62,000 nt of DNA, taken from NCBI GenBank assembly GCA_964035545.1, contig OZ037766.1, forward strand, positions 32,715,773-32,777,772, read 5' to 3'. Position numbers and translations under genes: made by a program. Origin of the DNA: Bugula neritina (taxonomy: Eukaryota > Bryozoa > Gymnolaemata > Cheilostomatida > Bugulidae). Shown here one piece after another: positions 31,811 through 43,289 of the stretch. How positions within the stretch are numbered: the first letter of the stretch is position 1; each line of letters begins with the position of its first letter. Under the pieces are notes generated by a model. The model was not told the origin of the DNA. It was given only the letters and a program-made list of their open reading frames with translations, and did not search any database.

Positions 31811-32540
31811 GCTCTGAACCCAGATCAAATTACTCTCATTTTCAGCAATATTCACCTACCAAGCAAAACAAACAATTAGGATTTTAAGACTGAGTACATT
31901 TGTTACAGTAGTTTGAGAATTGATTTGTAGTAGAGCAAAACCTACCGTGTACCAATTATCCGTCACAATTTCCTTCATTGAAAAGCAGTAGAAGTACCAC
32001 TTGTACAATTCTGTCTCAAAATCAATAACAGAGATGACCTTGCCTCTGCTTACAAAGGTCATTCTACTGTTCCTCAATTCAAAGACAAACCAATTGTCTT
32101 GCTCTAAAAAATAATACTGAACTATGACAAGCAAGTTGTTTTACTTTGTCAAACCCGCACACATCTTGATTTATTTAATATTTAGTTTGATGCAAATAAG
32201 TCTCTTAAAACTGGTAATAGAAAACATTGTTTTTATATTTTATAAACTAAGTCATTATATGTAGGCTACCTTGTTTGAAGGATACGTGTTGTTGCTTTAT
32301 TTTTAAATATTGTAAACCAATACTATAGGCTAAATGTTGAATGTTAAATGTCATTATTTCCCACACCTGGCGTAGCAATGCTAAGAATTGTACTTCCTAT
32401 AGCGTCATTCCAGCTATCAATTTCAGCCCAGAAACAGATGGTGAAGTTGATACCGGGCATAGTGACATTGGCTCCAGCCCAGTTGGTGACATCACGAACT
32501 TTATTAGTTAGAATGTAGCTACCTGGCATTTCAATATCTA
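31806..32540 (-). CDS. PP3 second pentraxin domain, part upstream of the insertion
   Basis: It comprises exon 6 (32367-32540, with FTICFWAEIDSW), exon 7 (31946-32103, with LYKWYFYC) and the first 50 bp of exon 8 (31806-31855, starting VNIAENESNLIW). The low-coordinate edge is the 5-bp target duplication abutting the LTR. Confidence 0.78.
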
Positions 32541-32867
32541 CTAAGTTAAAAAACCGCTAAAAAGCTCTGAAAAATATAAATAAACTTGAAAAATATTGTT
32601 TTAATGCAATTATTCATTAAGCTAAATAGCTTTTCCATCAGTCATATACAAAGACAGTGCAATAGGCAGGGCATGTATAAGACGCGTTTATTATATTTAT
32701 AGAATGCATATATAAGGAGAGTAGAACTAGAGGATAGAGTGATATTGTTTGTAAAGTATAGCTAGTAAGTTAATGAATGATATGTTTCTTATTCTAAAGT
32801 CACAGCTGTATGGAGTACAAACATGCTGATGTTTGCATTAATTTATTGCAGGGTACTTAAACTTGCT

Positions 32868-32996
32868 GGTACCTTCACATACTGATACCTTCACATTCTG
32901 ACACCTTCCCATACTGATACCTTCCCATACTGACACCTTCACATACTGACACCTTCACATACTGATACCTTTATATACTGACACCTTCACATACAT
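32868..32996. repeat. Minisatellite, 16-bp unit
   Basis: About eight copies of ACCTTCACATACTGAT-like sequence in the PP3 inter-domain intron. Confidence 0.88.
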
Positions 32997-33195
32997 TGAA
33001 TCAAAATACAGGATACCTGGACAATATTTTTGCCTATTAAACTTAAAGCTAAACTGTTACTATAAATGACCACTATATATAACCGTTGTATTATAACGCA
33101 GGACCTAAAGTAAAACTGTTAGGCTCAAAGAGTTTGTGGCGTTGAATATTATAAGCTAACAGTTATTAGTAAAACACTCTAGCTTTCTGAGCAAT

Positions 33196-33420
33196 ATGAA
33201 ACTGTACTTTTACGCCATTGTCTATTATCTGTATGCAACAGCAGCAATTTATATCAAATCTTCTTCAATATCACCATCCAGGCCCTTACAAACCAAGTAC
33301 CAGAAAGAGCCCTATTGGACAGTGCTGGTTGCAAATGACCTAGTTTTGTGTGACAGGAAATTAGACACCATGGAAAAAAGACTGGAGCTATTGAAGCGAG
33401 TTCCAAACTGAGCAGGGCAA
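33196..33420 (+). pseudogene. Possible LINE reverse-transcriptase fragment (catalytic-motif region)
   Basis: The plus frame ends with WTVLVANDLVLCDRKLDTME, which resembles the RT block around FADD (WTVLFADDIVLC... in many non-LTR elements) with the catalytic Asp pair lost. It stops soon after and lies in the PP3 inter-domain intron. This is based on similarity by eye only. Confidence 0.4.
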
Positions 33421-34228
33421 TATTGAACATATGGTAGAGGCTATGGTAGCACGGCAGCTAATTTGAGAATAGAAAAGGATGATGAGAATGGGTATGCTGA
33501 GCTACCACTAACAAGTATTTTAAACACCTTGAGGAAACAATCCACCAAGATGAAAATGCAAGTGCGGATAATAGGATAAGCATAGGACAATTGAAGTGCT
33601 AGCTATCATGAGACAAAGTGGTTTCAAAAGATTGAAGATTTTCAAATATATATATATACAAAGTGTGCATTTGACCACCATGGCAATGAGATGACACAGC
33701 ACCTACATATAGAAGATCCCTTTTGTTTTGCAGAAATGAAGAAAAAAAGGATGTTTTATAAAGTAATACACTTTATGTTTTTGATAAATAAATACCAAAG
33801 CATGTAAAGCAAAATGTCATTGATATCATGTAATTGCCCTTGCTACTTTACCTATTAAAAAGTGTTAACATGTTGAACAATATTTACTTATCAAATATAG
33901 CCCATAATTCTCAAAAGTGTTTGCAATTTGATAAAAATGTTGTTAATAGTTATAGGCATAACATAATTGACAAATAAATAAATTATGAAGAAGAAAGTCG
34001 AAAAATGTAAGTAGCAACTAAGAAAATATGCAAATATGCTGGTGAGATTGTTTAACAGATCTCATATTTGCTAAACTTTAAAAATTCTCTTAAAAAGTTC
34101 AGTAGAATCTTTCATTCAGAAATCCCCAGATACAGCACAATTTAGTTACAGCTATAGGTTGTTAGGTGATTAGACATATGCAAGAGTATAGCATTGTTAT
34201 AGGATGAATTATGATACAGTAGCCTTAC

Positions 34229-35964
34229 CACTATGAACAGGAACTGTATCAGCTTGTTGTACTGTAGAGAGTGCGGTAGTTGTGGTAGCAGGTACAGTAA
34301 CTGTAGTACCAGATTCTGCTGTCTCCGTTACACCAGGTTCTTCAACTATTGCTCCATGAAGGTTCAAGGCTCCTGGCTTTAATGTAAACACATCTCCTTC
34401 TGTTTGACAATCGGCAAAACTTTCTTTTTTCAGTTTGTAGGAGTCTGAGTTCCAGATGTTCAGACAGGAAATGGATCCTACCGTCATTTGCTCCGCATCA
34501 AAAGATCCTAGTACAATCAAAAGATGAAGCAAATAATTGACTGCATCCTTCAAGGTGTTTGACATATTCATAAACTAATTAAAAAACTGTAATATTTCAA
34601 CAGTAAACAAAAGTTACAAAAATACAAGTAAACCATTTGCAGCCTTTACCACGAAAGCCAACTCTAAAGGGGAAAAGTTGAAAAGCAGGACTGATTTGAC
34701 TGCAAGAATCACCTTCTATATACAACATATGTAATAGTTTTTATCAGTGAATGTTTTAGGTGCACCATCTAATGTTAGCCAGCAAGTTAGGTAGGTTTGC
34801 CCCAAGTAGATGAGCTTAACCTCAGACTATAAAGTTGCAAATTAACAAATAAAGGGCCTTACAGCTTACTGACAGATTGACTGGATAGAAGGGAATATAC
34901 CAACGCCAACAATATGCAACCATATTATGATATTTTGAGATATTAATTTGTAACGCCTAATGTTGTACACTATTGATATTGTGGTTACTTGCTCTCTAGG
35001 GAGAACCCTGTTAGACTACACATACGATATTATTATTATATATTATTTAAATTACCAAACATAGAGTCTTGATCACTGAAGAGTACCAAGGCTGTGAAAG
35101 CTGCAGCCTCAGAATTTCCTGCAGGTTTTGAAAACTCTTCCGTGTAGCTTCCATTTTGAACCAAATTAGGCCAATCGGTAAACATTTTCAGCTACAGAAT
35201 TGTAATTTCTGAGTTTAGAAATTGTTAGTTTTAAAAAATTTAAAAAGTCTGAGTGTAAAAAACTAAAAAACTGTAACTACTATGATTTAATGTAGTTTAG
35301 ACAAAATTTTACCACCAACGTTACAAAATATACTGCAGTTATGAAACTTATAGGCACTGGACATTGCTTGTTAACACAGCTCACCTTGTACTTGTATTTG
35401 TAGTTGTCTTCTCTCTCAATAGATGTGCAGATATAATACCACAGGTTGAGACTTAGGTTAACTTCGTAAATGAGAGAACGCCACTGAAACTCTAAGCGGA
35501 TAGCATTTTTGCCAAGTCGTAACAGCAGCCAATCTGGAACATCTATTTTAAAAAAACAACCGTATTAACTGGATATATACCTGAGACTGTTATAGGTGAA
35601 TTGAAAATGAATGAAAACCTAAAGTGATGGTGTTGAGGTTTGCAAACAAATTAAATGGCTATAATATTTTTTGCAAAATTGAGGGTAAACAAGATTACAT
35701 TTGTGAAAAAAGTTAAAACAAGATTATGTTCTTTCACGCGCACACACATGCACACACACACACATTATATATATTACTTTCCCTTACTTGGTCTAGCCAT
35801 GCTTACAACTGAACTTTTCATGGAGCCATACCATTGGTTCACTTTAACCCACAAGCAGATAGTAAAATCAACAGAAGGCATAAGTATAGTCTCTCCAGCC
35901 CAATTCTTAACATCTCTATCGTTATTAGTTAGAGTATAGAAACTTGGCTTTTCACTGCTAACAG
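34229..35964 (-). CDS. PP3 first pentraxin domain and mucin-like linker (exons 2-5)
   Basis: Exon 2 has FTICLWVKVNQW, exon 3 LNLWYYIC, exon 4 [11 protein letters not shown], and exon 5 [12 protein letters not shown]. Exon 5 then has a linker of about 40 residues dominated by Thr, Val, Ala and Glu, which is a likely O-glycosylation region. This block is intact and lies upstream of the retroelement. Confidence 0.8.
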
Positions 35965-36340
35965 CTATAGAAGTATAATTCATGCATTGTATCAGTTCTA
36001 TTAATAGCTTTATAATAGTGGTCTATCATTTAACTTTTGGCTCATCTATAGCTAATTCCTATTTAGTACAAACTTATAAGAGCCAATAAACCTCAGGAAT
36101 TTCAACTATACTTAAGTAAAAAATAGCTTCAGAGGTCAATTATAGTCAGTGTTCTACTTATTTTCAAAATTTAAATAGAAAAGTAATACATACTAGCGTT
36201 GCTATATTTCCATATTTTGAAAATAAATTTAGAATTTTGTAGTTTTTCATGCGAAAACAAAATTTTTGCTGAAAATAAAAAAGAGTCATATCAATATTTT
36301 GAAACCTAATTATATTTTTACCAAGTAATTAATGGCTTAC

Positions 36341-36398
36341 CTAATATAACAGTGACCACCACAGCTAAGCTGAAAGCAATTTCTTTCAACAACATCAT
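36341..36398 (-). CDS. PP3 exon 1: signal peptide
   Basis: The first of two adjacent ATGs is at 36398. It encodes about 19 residues with the hydrophobic core FSLAVVVTVIL and a GTAAGC donor, and is 58 bp, as in PP1. Confidence 0.75.
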
Positions 36399-36954
36399 TA
36401 CGCTGTCTCTAATCTTCAACTGAACTTCTATTATTAACTCAGTTGTTTATATCTCTAAATTACTTATTGATTGGAAAATGAAATTACTGAAGTTGAAGCA
36501 TCAGAAATACTAATAATATTGTAAAGTAAATTTGCAATGAAAATAATATATTCATGATATGGCTGAAGTAGTATAATCACTTGTGCTTTTTATCTGCAAA
36601 ACCACCAGATTTAATCACATAATTGCTAAGATTTTCAAAAATTTAAAGTGACTTATATTGATATTCACTTTTTTTAAAATAGTTTGCATTAAATTTGACA
36701 TTTTTACAAATATAAAGTGCATAAATAACACCTAATTGAATTTGAAAAAAATTTGAACAGGCAAGCCAGAAAAGCTGCTCATTCAGACAAATGTTAACAG
36801 TGATAGCTATCAACAACTTATTTGCTTTGGCTTTTAATATTCCATGTATAAGCTTTACAGCCATGTCAAACTATATTCACTATTGAATCACTATAGTTTG
36901 TTTGTTACTATTACACTTGCTATTGAATGTAATGGGAAAATATTACAGTTGGGA
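36399..36954. other. Spacer upstream of PP3
   Basis: AT-rich, with the PP3 promoter in its first 100 bp; nothing else recognised. Confidence 0.5.
36446..36451 (-). promoter_or_regulatory. PP3 TATA box
   Basis: TATAAA on the minus strand, 48 bp before the ATG. PP1 has TATGTAAA at the matching place in related sequence. Confidence 0.5.
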
Positions 36955-37445
36955 GACCGTAAAGACTAGGGGGCTATCGTGGAACTTCGCTTCTGTCAAT
37001 TGCAGGGAACATAAAGGCTGCTGAATCGCTTAAGTCTAAGCATAGCTGCTGAGGTTCTGCCAGAAACTCAATGTGGTTTTCTAGAAGGCAGCAGTACTAT
37101 ATTGATATAGTGTTCAGCCTCCGTCAGGTTCAGGATAAATGCCAAAAGCAAAACATTTCTCTCTATATATGCAGTATCCATTTATTCTACGAAGGCTTTT
37201 GACTGCACTGTTATACCAAGAGATGGACTTTGACTTGTATTAAAGAAGCTAGGAGCACGCCTAAAATAGTTAAGTTGATTCGATCACTACATGATGGCAT
37301 TGTGCAGGCTCAAGTAGTGCAAGCACAAGTGTCGTCTGGCGAGTTTCCAGTACAAAATTGGGTCAAGCAGGGCTGCGTCTTAGCTTCGGGCCTACCCTGC
37401 TCTCTCTGCATGTTAATATTTGATAGTTTCAATTTAGTATATTTA
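36955..37445 (+). pseudogene. LINE (non-LTR) reverse transcriptase remnant
   Basis: On the plus strand, broken frames give RT blocks in order: RGISLLSIAG-like sequence, LPE-QCGF-EGRST, QDKCQKQNISLY, a decayed DL-AFD block, KIVKLIRSLHDG and NWVKQGCVLASGL. Several frame changes and stops separate them and no downstream FADD block follows, so it is a dead 5'-middle piece of an RT domain. Confidence 0.75.
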
Positions 37446-38215
37446 TTATTGAAATTATCAAATTCTTAAAATTAATCTTCACTTATAGTTCCCAAAACCA
37501 CTTATGTATAAAAATATGCTGCCTATATAGCCCTATATATTGTAAAATTTTGCAGGTAATATTTGAAATTTGTTTAATAATTAATTTTCTGTAGTCTTCA
37601 GTCTTCTTTTACCAAGACGATAGGCTGTGGGGGATTTTATATCACACTATTTATACAACTTGTTATGTAATACTAAATGCTGAAAGTGTAAGACCCTTAT
37701 CAAACTTAGAATCTCTGCTGAATAGAATCCTTGCAAATAGCCGTTGCACAATCACTTGTAAAACCTCTTAGGCAGCATCATGCAAGTAATTTGGAATGGT
37801 CTTTTGATGTTACCTTATGAAGTAAGTATATATAATCAATTTTATTTTCTGTATTAATTCTAATTGAAATAGGATTTTGCCACTAAATCAAATCTATTGC
37901 ATTCAGTTTAGGAAATGAGTTTATTCCAGGATTGAATAAACGTTCATCAAAGTCTAACCAAGTAGGCGGAAGCTGGTGAATGAGAAACTCAAAATATATC
38001 AGTTAAAGTAAAATGAAATTCAGAAAGCAGCCATCTTGTCTCAAGTTTGTAGGTTTGATCTTTAGCAACTCGTTATTTATAAGTGTTTCAAGTTTCCTAA
38101 CGTTATTTCTTATTCATAAAATTGGCTGTTTAAAAGTGCTGCACATAATTTGATTGTTAGAGTTGAGAATTAATTGTGACCTTTCTTTTACCATTTTTAT
38201 GTTAGACCTTTTGAC
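37446..38215. other. Spacer
   Basis: No gene recognised between the LINE remnant and the minisatellite. Confidence 0.5.
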
Positions 38216-38218
38216 TTG

Positions 38219-39478
38219 ATAGGTGTAGTATTGCATTGTGTCACAGTAGTACAGTATGTCACAGTAGTACAGTATGTCACAGTATTACAGTATGTCACAG
38301 TAGTACAATATTTCACAGTGGTATATATAGTATGTCACAGTATTACAGTATGTCACAGTAGTACAGTATGTCACAGTAGTACAGTATATCACAGTAGTAC
38401 AGTATGTCACAGTAGTATAGTATGTCACAGTAGTACAGTATGTCACAGTAGTATATATAGTATATCACAGTATTACAGTATGTCACAGTAGTACAGTATG
38501 TCACAGTAGTACAGTATATCACAGTAGTACAGTATGTCACAGTAGTATAGTATGTCACAGTAGTACAGTATGTCACAGTAGTACAGTATATCACAGTATA
38601 ACAGTATGTCACAGTAGTACAGTATGTCACAGTAGTACAGTATGTCACAGTAGTATAGTATGTCACAGTAGTACAGTATGTCACAGTAGTATAGTATGTC
38701 ACAGTAGTACAGTATGTCACAGTAGTACAGTATGTTACAGTAGTATATATAGTATGTCACAGTATTACAGTATGTCACAGTAGTACAGTATGTCACAGTA
38801 GTACAGTATGTCACAGTAGTATAGTATGTCACAGTAGTACAGTATGTCACAGTAGTACAGTATGTTACAGTAGTATATATAGTATGTCACAGTAGTACAG
38901 TATATCACAGTAGTACAGTATGTCACAGTAGTACAGTATATCACAGTAGTACAATATGTCACAGTAGTACAGTATGTCACAGTAGTACAGTATGTCACAG
39001 TAGTACAGTATATCACAGTATAACAGTATGTCACAGTAGTACAGTATGTCACAGTAGTACAGTATGTCACAGTAGTATAGTATGTCACAGTAGTACAGTA
39101 TGTCACAGTAGTATAGTATGTCACAGTAGTACAGTATGTCACAGTAGTACAGTATGTTACAGTAGTATATATAGTATGTCACAGTATTACAGTATGTCAC
39201 AGTAGTACAGTATGTCACAGTAGTACAGTATGTCACAGTAGTATAGTATGTCACAGTAGTACAGTATGTCACAGTAGTACAGTATGTTACAGTAGTATAT
39301 ATAGTATGTCACAGTAGTACAGTATATCACAGTAGTACAGTATGTCACAGTAGTATAGTATGTCACAGTAGTACAGTATGTCACAGTAGTACAGTATGTC
39401 ACAGTATTACAGTATGTCACAGTAGTACAGTATGTCACAGTAGTATATATAGTATATCAAGGTATTACAGTATGTAAC
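38219..39478. repeat. 18-bp minisatellite with 422-bp higher-order structure
   Basis: About 70 copies of TCACAGTAGTACAGTATG and point variants. A 22-bp variant with GTATATATAG starts at 38321, 38451, 38743, 38873, 39165, 39295 and 39443, i.e. spaced 130, 292, 130, 292, 130, 148. The first five gaps alternate exactly, giving a 422-bp higher-order unit. Open frames across it on the minus strand are low complexity. Confidence 0.95.
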
Positions 39479-39576
39479 AGCAGTTTGTAAATGTTTGACC
39501 TTCCTTAATATCCTAAACATACTTTATAGTCAAAAGCCAATCTCAATAATCAAAGCTTGGTTTGACTTTTCATTGT

Positions 39577-39586
39577 TTTATTTATT
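39577..39586 (-). terminator. Poly(A) signals of the AA15 monooxygenase gene
   Basis: Two overlapping AATAAA hexamers on the minus strand, about 255 bp past the stop codon at 39840. Confidence 0.55.
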
Positions 39587-39839
39587 TTCAGTGATACTAC
39601 ATAATAAGTTCATACGATGAAAAAGTGAGCAAAAATTACATAAATGGTTAAATATCTGTGACACAAAATTAAAACAATAAAAATTAGTTTAAAGTATGTC
39701 AAATAATAGCCTAAGTTGGCTGCTTTCAGCCAAAGCGGTGATGCTTCAACTGACTCAACTCAATTGCAGTATTCTTTATATCTGGTTTTTTTCTTAGGGC
39801 TCAACAGGTAAGTATGGACCTGCGGGTTTTGAGTAACAT

Positions 39840-41116
39840 CTACATCTGTAGGCAGGGCAACTCCTAAAATAGTAGTTAATGAAACCAACTCAGCGAAACA
39901 GTTGATTAAAGTAATATGCCATCAATTAATTTTAAGAAGTATCATTTTTCTGGAGCATATTTGTAAAATATACCCATTTAAGGGTTGTCCTCTCTTACCT
40001 TACTTTTGGAGTAGCTACAATGCAGCTATTTACACACCAACTTTGGTTTGTTTCTCTTTTCCTTCCTCTATTATATGAGCCAACGGAGTTGCACTCCCAT
40101 ACTTTGTCTTTGATTGGGACACCCTACCACAGAATCTCAGATAATTAAAGTCTAGGAGGTAATAATAAGGCTTTTTATAGTAAGACATATAATAATACAT
40201 CAAATGTATATAATGCAGAGTCATGGTGAAGGTGAAGGTCAAGGTAAAGATCAAAGTCAAGGTCAAGGTAAAGGTGAACGAGTTATTCGCGGTGTGAACT
40301 CACAAACTGATCCGTTTTAAAGTTGAGTATTTCTCTTGTCATTTTGGGCAAGACGGGCAGTGGACCACCCTTCACTGTAATCTTGACGTCTGCACAGTTT
40401 ACAAATGTTTCCTGGGGAGTTGTCTCTTCTGGGCCAAAGTTATTTCCTGTAACCATAGCAACAGTAAAACTTTATTATTATCATTTAGTAAAACACAAAG
40501 AACACTTTGGGTTTTGAATAGCCTAGCAATTATGTAATATTATAGTAACTAACATTTGCATATTATATTCAATTGTTTTTCCATATATTAGTTTAGATTA
40601 TACAAGTAGCAGTGAGGGCACACCAGACAATAACAGCAGTTGCAGATACTTAGAAGAGTAGCGGAAAATGTGCTGACACAAACCGATGTTGATACAAAAA
40701 AATATTGACACAAACAGCTGTGTTGCTGCAAACTGCTAAACTTGTAACTTTTACCTGCCCTGTAGGTCCATTGTATGACACACTGATCACAAGTGAGTTG
40801 TTTGGGTAGCTGCAACTTAGCCGTTACAATTCCCGCCATATTTCCAATTTGCTCGGTTATGTAAACTCTTTTAGTGCCATCTGTCGTAGCTAAGGGGTAC
40901 CTATAAATGCATTATATTATTATATTATTTTGTATTATGATATTGTTGTATTTTATAACATTATAATACTGTAAAATGCATACTATATCATAATTTAAGA
41001 CTTCTGATGTAATAGTTTAATACATGTACAGTCTAATGTGTAATATAGATATACAACTCATATATATATATATATAATATTATAACAAATATATATTATT
41101 ATAATATTATATAGAG

Positions 41117-41197
<81 letters not shown>

Positions 41198-42625
41198 GAA
41201 CAGAAATGAAATGTATCTACAATGACTTACTTGTCAAGACAAGATTGCGTTACTTTAGTGTTTGGGTTGTTCACAGGACAAATCTTAAAGGTCAGATAGC
41301 CCTTGTGGTTGGCAGTGATTTTAGCTTTCACTGTAATTATCTCCCCTACTCGATAATGTTGCCCTATTATTCCTGTATAACAATAGTTTAAATCATTTAT
41401 ACTCAATTCTACGGGGATATTGTAATGCAATAAATATAAACTCAATGAATAGGAAATTGAATAAAGCATAAAACTTTTATGTGAAGCAAAAAGCTGATTT
41501 ATTCAATTACTATGATTAATAATTTGTTATGTTGAAACAATTATATAATGTTATTTGACTCGCAAACTTTCTTGTCAAAATGAAATGAGCATATAAAAGT
41601 ATACACACATACTGACAGTTATACCTCTAACCCCACATTAGTTTGTTATGTAACCAACTATATTCACCTCTGATGTACAACTAACCGTTTGCATAGCCTC
41701 CTGGGTATCCAGCTTGATGCTTTAGAGGACCTTGGTACGGGTCGCCACAGACCCCGCACTTACCATTGTTGCGATACCACTGGTTCTACGCAAAGGCAAC
41801 ATAATGTGTTATATACAATACAAAACAAGATGAAGTCAGTTAGCAACAAAGTGTTAGCAAAAGCAGAATAATTGACAGACTAGTAATTATTTTCGATACT
41901 AGTACTACTTTTTTTATTATTGTAGATTCACAGCATTATGACAATAATATACTCTTGTGTTGATTATGTAATCAATACAAGCACTCTTATAATGTTGATG
42001 ATGTCATCAATACTTATAGTAACCTTATGCTGGTGATGTCATCAATACTAGCACCCTTATGCTGGTGATGTAATCAATACTAGTACCCTTATGCTGATGA
42101 TGTCATCAATACTTATAGTAACCTTATGCTGATGATGTCATCAATACTTATAGTAACCTTATGCTGATGATGTCATCAATACTAGTACCCCTATGCTGAT
42201 GATGTAATCAGAGCCACCTGGCTAGTTTTAGAAGTGAGTTGAAACTATGTGCATATATAAATGAGATTGAAAAAACTCTATAAGAACTGGAGTTATCTTC
42301 TTACAAACATGGTTTACTTTGAGTAGCAGTTTACTCACGTAGAATCCGCCACAATTTAGCGCCATGTCATCATAGTTGATTGGATTGTCAAAGCCAAGTC
42401 TCCATATTGTATTTCTTGCGGGTGGGTCAACCATAAGTCCGTGTCCCTTTGCATTGAAAACAGAGAAAAAAAATTAAGATTTTCAACAACAGCTAATGAT
42501 AAAAAGATGATATAGCCGTTTGATGATATTCTGTGAAATAGTAAAAGAGTAGAATGAGTCACATATTAACTTACATCTGCCAGCTCTATGCTGAGAAGAC
42601 ACAGTGTTAAGACTTTTAGTAGCAT
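39840..42625 (-). CDS. AA15-family lytic polysaccharide monooxygenase (chitin-binding type 4 fold)
   Basis: Exons: 42575-42625, 42339-42446, 41686-41785, 41231-41372, 40755-40900, 40304-40446, 39840-39863; all GT-AG, 714 bp, 237 aa. Residues 1-17 are a signal peptide. The next residues are G-HGLMVDPPARN, where the His would become the amino-terminal His of the copper histidine brace after cleavage. NYDDMALNCGG, KCGVCGDPY, AGYPGGYANG, TANHKGY (second brace His) and CDQCVIQWTYRAG follow in the order known for AA15 enzymes, ending with QETFVNCADVKI. These copper enzymes oxidatively cleave chitin or cellulose outside the cell. A role in digestion, cuticle turnover or defence cannot be told apart here. 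The seventh exon adds only seven residues in the predicted phase (see findings). Confidence 0.85.
40224..40277 (+). promoter_or_regulatory. Nine tandem AGGTCA-like hexamers in the last AA15 intron
   Basis: Read in register: TGGTGA, AGGTGA, AGGTCA, AGGTAA, AGATCA, AAGTCA, AGGTCA, AGGTAA, AGGTGA. AGGTCA is the nuclear-receptor half-site, and TCAAGGTCA (the extended monomer site of NR5A and ERR receptors) occurs once. It could also be a plain hexanucleotide microsatellite. Confidence 0.4.
41120..41195. repeat. (AT)n microsatellite
   Basis: AT tract in the AA15 intron between exons 4 and 5, with a shorter one near 41060. Confidence 0.93.
41953..42213. repeat. Minisatellite, about 32-35-bp unit
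   Basis: Seven to eight copies containing GATGATGTCATCAATACT, alternating two forms (CTTATAGTAACC and CTAGTACCC), in an AA15 intron. Confidence 0.9.
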
Positions 42626-42655
42626 GTCGACTAATTCTCACTGAGAAGTCAGAAA
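42575..42655 (-). CDS. AA15 gene exon 2: start codon, signal peptide
   Basis: The exon follows acceptor TTTGTTGCAG. It has 30 bp of 5' UTR and then ATG at 42625. It encodes a 17-residue leader (LLKVLTLCLLS core) ending in Asp before GTAAGT. Confidence 0.7.
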
Positions 42656-43223
42656 CTGCAACAAATTTATTACAACATGATTAAACAAATGGTATGTAAT
42701 TGTGTTAACACGCTGCCTTAACAACATTGACAAGTTTATTAAAGTTCAATTTATCAAATCTGCAAAGTTTGCAACAATTTTAAATAAAAATTAAATTATT
42801 AAAAAGTTATTACAAAAGTTTTGTTTTATGGTGGAAGAATATAAGTAAAAGTTTTCAACAGCTTTGAATAGCATTAATTTCATTGGCATAATTATTTACC
42901 TATGTGTAAAATATAGATACAATAAAGTCTTTATATGTATTACATGCATTTGACATTATAATATATTATGGCATTATAATAATATATTAGTATATTAAAA
43001 TACTGTTGTACCGTTGTAAGTTTATATAGCATTATGCAATTTATAGCATATAGTTAGCTGACAGCTATTAAATTTTTTTGAAATAAGCAGATAATTTTTG
43101 TTAAGAAAAATAATTTTTTCCACTATTAGTAATTTTGAGGTGCACTAACCTTTTTTGCGGAGAAGTAATCTTTTACTTGCAGGTATAAATTGTTTTGTGA
43201 CTCTATAAGATGAAGAATCGTAC

Positions 43224-43258
43224 CTGCGAGTGGACGCTCTTCAGTCTTCAGAAGTTTT
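43224..43258 (-). other. AA15 gene 5' UTR exon (approximate start)
   Basis: About 27-30 bp below the TATA box the transcript should start. A clean donor CGCAG|GTACGA lies at 43224/43223, and the matching acceptor is at 42656. The intron is 568 bp and no ATG-led frame is seen in the short exon. Confidence 0.5.
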
Positions 43259-43281
43259 GAAAAAAGAGAAGCTTGGCAGCT

Positions 43282-43289
43282 CTTTTATA
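43282..43289 (-). promoter_or_regulatory. TATA box of the AA15 gene
   Basis: TATAAAAG on the minus strand, a consensus TATA box at the expected distance from the 5' UTR exon. Confidence 0.6.

Larger units (their letters stand above)
21532..36398 (-). pseudogene. PP3: dual pentraxin-PAN gene disrupted by a BEL/Pao insertion
   Basis: Exons in reading order: 36341-36398, 35788-35964, 35385-35542, 35056-35191, 34229-34507, 32367-32540, 31946-32103, a split exon (31806-31855 plus 23102-23184), 22383-22586, 21532-21770. If the insertion and one target-site copy are ignored, the split exon is 133 bp, exactly its length in PP1 and PP2, and the whole frame is 1,716 bp (571 codons plus stop) without a break. 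The retroelement therefore hit an otherwise intact gene. Reading into the 5' LTR meets TAA at 31748-31750 after about 19 codons, so the disrupted allele could give at most a truncated protein with the first PTX domain and half of the second. It may be a polymorphic loss-of-function allele. Confidence 0.82.

Noticed and set aside
38219-39478. Regular spaced repeats that could be mistaken for a CRISPR array
   Set aside because: There are no unique spacers; it is a contiguous 18-bp minisatellite in an animal genome.
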